NCBI GenBank assembly: GCA_030446945.1
Contig: JAUJMI010000101.1
Span: forward strand, 1 to 10,054
DNA from: Longimicrobium sp.
GTDB lineage: Bacteria > Gemmatimonadota > Gemmatimonadetes > Longimicrobiales > Longimicrobiaceae
DNA length: 10,054 nucleotides
Reading direction: 5' to 3'
Of the stretch, positions 6,100 to 10,054 are shown one piece after another. The translations under genes and the position numbers were made by a program. The notes under the pieces are model-generated. The model worked only from the letters and a program-made list of their open reading frames with translations, had not been told where the DNA came from and made no database searches. Every line of letters starts with the position of its first letter. Positions within the stretch are counted from its first letter, which is position 1.

Positions 6100-7017
6100 T
6101 CACGCACTTTCCTCCCCTAGCAGAAGCTCCAGCACACGGTCGAAATCGTCCGCGTTGTAGAACGGGATCTCGATGCGGCCGCTCTTGCCACTCGAGCCCA
6201 CGCGGATGCGCACGGCGGTGCCCATGGCGCGCTGGAGCTCGGTTTCCAGGTGTCGGACGTGGGGGTCCGCCGGAGGGGCGGCGGCGGTGGTGGGCGGGGA
6301 AGCCGGGCGCTCGCCCCCCTCGCGCCGCTGGCGGACGCGCTCTTCCACCGCGCGCACGGAGAGCGAGCCCTCGGCGGCCTCGCGGGCCATCTCCGCCATC
6401 GCGCGCTCGTCGTCCAGTCCCAGGATGGCACGGGCGTGGCCCATGGAGAGGGTGCCCTCGTTGACCATCCGCTGCACCGAGGCCGGGAGCTGCAGGAGGC
6501 GGAGGAGGTTGGCGACGGTGGAGCGCTCGCGGCCCACGCTCTCGGCCACCTCGGCCTGCGTGAAGCCGAACTCGTCGATCAGCTGCTGGTAGCCGGCCGC
6601 CTCTTCCAAGGGGGAGAGCTCGGCGCGCTGCACGTTCTCCACGATGGCCAGCACGAGCATGGCGCGGTCGTCCGGCTCCTTGACGATGACCGGCACTTCC
6701 GCCCAGCCCAGCCGCCGCACCGCGCGCCAGCGTCGCTCGCCCGCCACCCGCTCCCACTCCGCACCCTCGGGCGCGCCCGCAGGGGCGGGGCGCACCACGA
6801 GCGCCTGCAGGAGGCCGTTCTGGCGGATGGAGGCTTCGAGCTCGGCGAGCTGCGGCTCGGCGAACTCGCGGCGCGGCTGGAAGGGGTTCGGCGCGATGCG
6901 CGCCACCGGCGCCATGCGGATCCCATCCGCGGGCGCTGTCTCCCCCTGGGGCTGCGAGTACTCGCCGAGGAGCGCGCTGAGGCCTTTGCCCAGGCGGGCC
7001 TTTTTCACGGCGGACAC
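6100..7017 (-). CDS. parB: Chromosome partitioning protein ParB (CTP-dependent parS-binding clamp)
   Basis: The 305-residue protein has the full ParB order. LGKGLSALLG (9-18) is the conserved N-terminal motif that contacts ParA. NPFQPRREF (44-52) begins the ParB/Srx domain, GLLQALVVRP (68-77) is the first CTP-binding motif, GERRWRA (93-99) the second and ENVQRAELSPLEEA (127-140) the third. FTQAEVAESVGRERSTVANLLRLL (152-175) is the parS-reading helix-turn-helix. After a Pro/Ala-rich linker (about 235-252), the C-terminal dimerisation domain ends with IEIPFYNADDFDRVLELLL. ParB loads at parS, slides as a CTP-locked clamp and stimulates ParA. Translation starts at a GTG immediately after the parA TAA. 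GGGAG (7026-7030) lies 8 nt upstream, which favours this GTG over one three codons later. The target parS lies upstream of parA in this window. Confidence 0.96.
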   Translation of the reverse strand: MSAVKKARLGKGLSALLGEYSQPQGETAPADGIRMAPVARIAPNPFQPRREFAEPQLAELEASIRQNGLLQALVVRPAPAGAPEGAEWERVAGERRWRAVRRLGWAEVPVIVKEPDDRAMLVLAIVENVQRAELSPLEEAAGYQQLIDEFGFTQAEVAESVGRERSTVANLLRLLQLPASVQRMVNEGTLSMGHARAILGLDDERAMAEMAREAAEGSLSVRAVEERVRQRREGGERPASPPTTAAAPPADPHVRHLETELQRAMGTAVRIRVGSSGKSGRIEIPFYNADDFDRVLELLLGEESA

Positions 7018-7833
7018 TTAGCGGACTCCCGCGCCAGCGGGCTCGGCCAGCGCCTCGGAAGCCCGCATCCCGCTGCGGGCGATCACCTCGTGGGCCAGCG
7101 ACAGGTAGCTCTTGGCCCCCACGGAGAGGACATCGTAGAGCACGATCGGCTTCCCAAAGGAGGGTGCCTCGGCGATGCGGACGTTCCGCGGGATGGTGGT
7201 GCGGTACACCTTGGGCCCGAAGTACTCCTTGGCCTCGTCCGCCACCTGGCGCGACAGGTTCAGCCGCCCGTCGTACATCGTCATCAGCACCCCCTCGATC
7301 TGCAGCCGCGGATTGAGGCTCCCCTGCACGAGCGTGATCGTGTTCAGCAGCTGGGACAGCCCCTCCAGGGCGTAGAACTCGCACTGGATGGGGATGAGCA
7401 CCGAGTCGGCCGCCGCCATCGTGTTCAGCGTCAGCAGCCCCAGCGACGGCGGGCAGTCGATGAGGATGTACTCGTACTCGTCGCGCATGGAGGCGAGCGC
7501 GTTGCGCAGCACGCCCTCACGCCCACGGCGGCTCACCAGCTCCACCTCCACCCCCACCAGGTCGCGCGTCGCGGGGACCACGTCCAGGAAGGGGAAGTGG
7601 ACGTTCTTCACCACCGCCTCAGCGACCGGAAGGTCGTCGGAGAGGATGTCATAGATGGAGCGGTCGAGCGAATCCTTGTTGATCCCCAGACCGCTGGTCG
7701 CGTTCCCCTGCGGGTCGGTGTCGATGACGAGCGTCTTCTTTTCCGCGACGGCCAGGCAGGCAGCCAGGTTGATCGCGGTGGTCGTCTTTCCGACGCCGCC
7801 CTTCTGGTTGGCGATGGCGATGATGCGAGACAA
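7018..7833 (-). CDS. parA: Chromosome partitioning ATPase ParA (Soj family)
   Basis: The 271-residue length and architecture are those of chromosomal ParA/Soj, without the N-terminal DNA-binding extension of plasmid type Ia ParA. The deviant Walker A is KGGVGKTTT (11-19) with signature Lys11, the A' motif is VIDTDPQGN (37-45) and Walker B is LIDCPPSLG (124-132, Asp126). DGRLNLSRQVADEAKEYFG and IPRNVRIAEAPSFGKPI are further family hallmarks. ATP-bound dimers coat the nucleoid and are released by ParB, pulling origins apart. The start is a TTG at 7833: it opens directly onto the first strand (SRIIAIANQKGG) and has AGAAGGA just upstream, although the spacing of 3-4 nt is short. The gene abuts parB with no gap. 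A promoter (7883-7911) and parS (7983-7998) lie upstream, so ParB may autoregulate the operon. Confidence 0.96.
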   Translation of the reverse strand: MSRIIAIANQKGGVGKTTTAINLAACLAVAEKKTLVIDTDPQGNATSGLGINKDSLDRSIYDILSDDLPVAEAVVKNVHFPFLDVVPATRDLVGVEVELVSRRGREGVLRNALASMRDEYEYILIDCPPSLGLLTLNTMAAADSVLIPIQCEFYALEGLSQLLNTITLVQGSLNPRLQIEGVLMTMYDGRLNLSRQVADEAKEYFGPKVYRTTIPRNVRIAEAPSFGKPIVLYDVLSVGAKSYLSLAHEVIARSGMRASEALAEPAGAGVR

Positions 7834-7882
7834 GCGTCCTTCTCAGCTGCTGCGCGGGAGGGGTGGGGAGAGCCGTGAGCGA

Positions 7883-7911
7883 AATATACGACCCCCGCGG
7901 GGGTGAGTCTA
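7883..7911 (-). promoter_or_regulatory. Sigma-70-like promoter of the parA operon with a palindromic spacer
   Basis: On the minus strand TAGACT (7906-7911, 4 of 6 matches to TTGACA) and TATATT (7883-7888, 5 of 6 to TATAAT) are separated by exactly 17 bp. Transcription would begin near 7876, giving a leader of about 43 nt before the parA TTG. The spacer contains a perfect 14-nt palindrome, ACCCCCGCGGGGGT (7891-7904), so a repressor could bind between the boxes. TATATT is a conspicuous AT-rich island in otherwise GC-rich sequence. Confidence 0.6.
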
Positions 7912-7982
7912 GCGACCGCCAGTGTTCCGCCAACTGCGGCACCGGCTGTGGGGTGGGGCGCGCATTCGGGCGCGGGCGGCAG

Positions 7983-7998
7983 TGTTCCACGTGGAACA
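7983..7998. promoter_or_regulatory. parS: parS, ParB-binding centromere site
   Basis: TGTTCCACGTGGAACA is a perfect 16-bp palindrome and differs from the canonical bacterial parS (TGTTTCACGTGAAACA) only by the symmetrical T-to-C and A-to-G pair, a variation found in known parS sites. It lies 150 bp upstream of parA, between mnmG and parA, which is a usual place. A degenerate half-copy sharing CAGTGTTCC (7920-7928 and 7980-7988, exactly 60 bp apart) is present nearer the promoter. Confidence 0.93.
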
Positions 7999-8003
7999 AC
8001 TTA

Positions 8004-8020
8004 GGGGGTAGGGGACAGGG
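8004..8020 (+). repeat. G-run tract inverted to the mnmG 3' repeat
   Basis: GGGGG (8004-8008), GGGG (8011-8014) and GGG (8018-8020) are separated by TA and ACA. GGGGACAGGG (8011-8020) is a perfect 10-bp inverted match to CCCTGTCCCC at 8078-8087, so a long-range hairpin could form in the mnmG 3' region, with a loop of about 57 nt that includes an A-run (8038-8043). Confidence 0.5.
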
Positions 8021-8071
8021 ACTCGAGAGTAGCCAGCAAAAAACAGAAGCGCGGCTTGTGTTGGCGGTCCT

Positions 8072-8102
8072 CTGTCCCCCTGTCCCCTGTCCCCTGTCCC
8101 CC
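8072..8102 (-). repeat. Heptameric GGGGACA tandem repeat, predicted G-quadruplex, at the mnmG 3' end
   Basis: On the minus (mnmG mRNA) strand four G-runs of 5, 4, 4 and 5 are separated by three identical ACA loops (8076-8102), a textbook intramolecular G-quadruplex pattern with a 7-nt period. It starts 1 nt after the mnmG stop codon. It may affect termination, mRNA stability or replication. Confidence 0.75.
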
Positions 8103-8103
8103 T

Positions 8104-9987
8104 CTATTCCCTGACCGCCGCCTGCTCGCCCCGCTTCCGCACCTCCATCACCAGGTTCTGGAGGTCGCTGGGGGAGACGCCAGGGACGCGGGAGGCCTGC
8201 GCAACAGTCGCGGGGCGGATGCGATCGAGCTTCTGGCGCGCCTCGAACGAGAGCGAGTGGAGCTCGATCCAGGGGAGGTCGGCGGGGAGCGCGATGTCGG
8301 CATAGCGCTGGAGGGCGGCGGAACGCGCGCGCTCCTTGATCAGATAGCCGTCGTACTTCAGCTCCATCTCGACGGCTGCGAGCGTCTCCAGCAGGATCGA
8401 GCGCTCCGCGTCCGGCGCGCCGCCCACTGCATCGAGCAGCGCCTCGCCGCGGACGTTCGGGCGGCGGATGAGAACGGAGAGGCGGGTGGGTTCGCGCAGC
8501 GGGGAGGACTCGAGCGCATCCAGCAGCGGGTTCACCGCGGCGGGTGAGGCGTTGGTGTCGCGGAGCCAGGCGCCCACGTGGCCGGCGAGCTCCTGGCGCT
8601 CCTCCATCGCGCGGCGCTGCTCGTCGCTCAGCATCCCGCGCGCGGCGGCGATGGGGCCCAGGCGCTGGAGTGCGTTGTCCTGGCGTAGGGTCAGCCGGAA
8701 CTCCGCGCGCGAGGTGAAGAGACGGTACGGCTCGTCCGTCCCCTTGGTCACCAGGTCGTCCACCAGCACCCCGATGAAGGCCTGGTCGCGCTCCAGGATG
8801 AGCGGCTCGCGGCCGAGCGCGGCGAAAGCGGCGTTCGCGCCGGCGACGACGCCCTGGCCCGCGGCCTCCTCGTAGCCGGTCGTCCCGTTCACCTGGCCGG
8901 CGAGGAAGAGCCCCTCCAGCGCCTTGCACTCCAGCGTGGGGTGGAGCTGGTGCGGGGGATAGTAGTCGTACTCGATCGCGTACCCCACCTTCGTCATCCG
9001 CACCTGCTCCAGGCCCGGGATGCTGCGCAGCATCCGCTCCTGCACGTCGGCTGGGAGGGAGGTGGAGAGCCCGTTCACGTACATCTCCCGCGTCTCCAGC
9101 CCCTCCGGCTCCAAGAAGATCTGGTGCCGCGGCGCCTCGGGGAACTTGACGATTTTGTCTTCGATGGAGGGGCAGTAGCGCGGCCCCCGCCCCGAGATCT
9201 CGCCGCCGTAGAGCGCGGACTCGCCGATATGGCCGTGCACGAGCTCAGCGAGCTCGGCGCCGGTCCAGGTGATCCAGCAGGGGAGCTGCGGGAGGAGGGG
9301 CGCGCGCTCCCATACGGAGAGGCGGTAGTCGGGGCTCTCGCCAGGCTGCTCCTCCACGCGCGAGTAGTCGACGCTGCGCCCGTCGATGCGTGGCGGCGTC
9401 CCGGTCTTGAAGCGCGCCACCTCCAGCCCCAGCGCCTCCATCTGCTCCGCGAGGCGAATGGAGGGTGGGTCGCCCGCGCGGCCGGCCGGCACTCCCTCGG
9501 CGCGTCCCACGTGGATGCGGCCACGCAGGAACGTGCCGGCGGTGAGGACGACGGAGCACGCGCGGAACGCGAACCCATTCTCCGTCTTCACCCCGGCGAC
9601 GCGTCCGCCCTCCAGGAGGAGCGACCCGACCATACCCTGGAAGAACTCCAGGCCCTCGTGGCGCTCCAGGAGGGCGCGGGCGGCGCGCGGGTAGAGCCCG
9701 CGATCGCACTGCGCCCGCGGCGCCCACACCGCCGGGCCCTTGGAACGGTTCAGCATCCGGAACTGGATGCGGGCACGGTCCGTCGCCCTCCCCATCACCC
9801 CCCCGAGCGCATCCACCTCGCGCACGACCGTCCCCTTTGCAACCCCGCCGATCGCAGGGTTGCAGCTCATCTGACCGATGGCTTCGAGGTTGGCGGTCAC
9901 CATCAGCGTGCGCGCGCCCGCCCGGGCCGCGGCCGAAGCCGCTTCGACCCCGGCGTGTCCGCCGCCGACCACGATGACGTCGTACAT
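8104..9987 (-). CDS. mnmG: tRNA uridine-5-carboxymethylaminomethyl modification enzyme MnmG (GidA)
   Basis: The 627-residue length is almost identical to E. coli MnmG (629). With MnmE it installs the (carboxy)aminomethyl group at C5 of wobble U34 in certain tRNAs, using FAD, NADH and methylene-tetrahydrofolate, which improves decoding and frame maintenance. The sequence has the FAD Rossmann motif VVGGGHAGVEAA (6-17), SCNPAIGG with Cys42 and YCPSIEDKIVKFP with Cys272 (the counterparts of E. coli Cys47 and Cys277), and the signature LAGQVNGTTGYEEAAGQG (362-379). The C-terminal MnmE/tRNA-binding helical region includes FTSRAEFRLTLRQDNA and ends in VPGVSPSDLQNLVMEVRKR. ATG at 9987 starts the first beta strand (MYDVIVVGGG), so no other start fits. 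No good Shine-Dalgarno is seen because G-quadruplex repeat sequence lies directly upstream. The usual partner rsmG (gidB) is not present between mnmG and parA. Confidence 0.97.
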   Translation of the reverse strand: MYDVIVVGGGHAGVEAASAAARAGARTLMVTANLEAIGQMSCNPAIGGVAKGTVVREVDALGGVMGRATDRARIQFRMLNRSKGPAVWAPRAQCDRGLYPRAARALLERHEGLEFFQGMVGSLLLEGGRVAGVKTENGFAFRACSVVLTAGTFLRGRIHVGRAEGVPAGRAGDPPSIRLAEQMEALGLEVARFKTGTPPRIDGRSVDYSRVEEQPGESPDYRLSVWERAPLLPQLPCWITWTGAELAELVHGHIGESALYGGEISGRGPRYCPSIEDKIVKFPEAPRHQIFLEPEGLETREMYVNGLSTSLPADVQERMLRSIPGLEQVRMTKVGYAIEYDYYPPHQLHPTLECKALEGLFLAGQVNGTTGYEEAAGQGVVAGANAAFAALGREPLILERDQAFIGVLVDDLVTKGTDEPYRLFTSRAEFRLTLRQDNALQRLGPIAAARGMLSDEQRRAMEERQELAGHVGAWLRDTNASPAAVNPLLDALESSPLREPTRLSVLIRRPNVRGEALLDAVGGAPDAERSILLETLAAVEMELKYDGYLIKERARSAALQRYADIALPADLPWIELHSLSFEARQKLDRIRPATVAQASRVPGVSPSDLQNLVMEVRKRGEQAAVRE

Positions 9988-9989
9988 CT

Positions 9990-10013
9990 GGGGACTGGGG
10001 AACGGGGAATGGG
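9990..10013 (+). repeat. Degenerate heptameric G-run repeat, predicted G-quadruplex, just upstream of mnmG
   Basis: G-runs of 4, 4, 4 and 3 are separated by ACT, AAC and AAT (period 7), a canonical G-quadruplex pattern on the plus strand, which is the template strand of mnmG. It ends 3 bp before the ATG, so the mnmG leader RNA is C-rich and lacks a Shine-Dalgarno. The unit resembles, but is not identical to, the GGGGACA repeat at the other end of the gene. Confidence 0.7.
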
Positions 10014-10028
10014 AACGGTAGGACGGCG

Positions 10029-10050
10029 CAAGGCGGGATTCCCGCCGTTG
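10029..10050. terminator. Hairpin upstream of mnmG, possible terminator of the preceding gene
   Basis: GGCGGG (10032-10037) and CCCGCC (10041-10046) pair across a 3-nt loop, and the stem extends as CAA/TTG past a bulged G. No T-run follows in either direction. It could end transcription of a gene outside the window or be part of the mnmG leader. Confidence 0.35.
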
Positions 10051-10054
10051 AGGC

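Noticed and set aside
5234..6160. 308-codon open frame on the plus strand opposite the M23 gene
   Set aside because: The complementary strand carries intact M23 metal ligands and a transmembrane helix, so this frame is a shadow.
6250..7878. 542-codon open frame on the plus strand opposite parA/parB
   Set aside because: Both opposite genes have complete diagnostic motifs. The translated product is His/Arg/Gly-rich shadow sequence.
8072..8102. Short tandem repeat considered as a CRISPR fragment
   Set aside because: Units are 7 nt with no spacers; it is a simple-sequence G-run repeat.
7649..8929. 426-codon open frame on the minus strand overlapping mnmG and parA
   Set aside because: It is out of frame with both real genes and crosses the parS and repeat region with no recognisable domain.

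Overview
This is a very GC-rich bacterial window, probably chromosomal. A secreted S9-type peptidase, the mnmG-parA-parB-M23-bactofilin order and the many GTG/TTG starts suggest a Gemmatimonadota-like organism (Longimicrobium/Gemmatimonas type). That assignment is inference from style and gene content, not from a marker gene.

Layout from left to right. 1-1304 (minus) is the first 434 residues of a secreted S9-family peptidase that leaves the window before its catalytic domain. After a 215-bp divergent intergenic region, 1520-3091 (plus) encodes an exopolyphosphatase/pppGpp phosphohydrolase of the Ppx/GppA family with a C-terminal HD domain, followed by a strong hairpin. About 3195-3765 (plus) is a decayed, twice frameshifted piece of an FAD-dependent aromatic monooxygenase. 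3883-4635 (minus) is a Nif3/DUF34 metal protein with all five metal ligands. 4661-4806 is a small, locally AT-richer cluster of DnaA-box-like 9-mers overlapping an intrinsic-terminator-like hairpin. 4757-5218 bactofilin, 5222-6028 membrane-anchored M23 peptidase, 6100-7017 ParB and 7018-7833 ParA are all minus and tightly packed. 7834-8103 holds a good promoter for parA, a perfect parS palindrome and G-rich repeats. 8104-9987 (minus) is mnmG (gidA), flanked on both sides by heptameric G-run repeats able to form G-quadruplexes.

Functionally, the right two thirds looks like an origin-proximal chromosome segregation module. parS, ParA and ParB segregate the origin region. The adjacent M23 peptidase and bactofilin form a cell-wall/cytoskeleton pair whose linkage to parAB suggests coupling of segregation with cell shape or polarity. 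mnmG beside parAB is a classic neighbourhood of oriC, and the DnaA-box cluster at the end of the bactofilin gene is the best origin candidate here. The left third (peptidase, Ppx, monooxygenase remnant) appears unrelated to this module.

The most noteworthy items are the parS/promoter architecture upstream of parA, the parAB-M23-bactofilin operon, the DnaA-box cluster that overlaps a terminator and the bactofilin tail, and the paired G-quadruplex heptamer tracts around mnmG. No insertion sequence, CRISPR array, tRNA or rRNA was seen.
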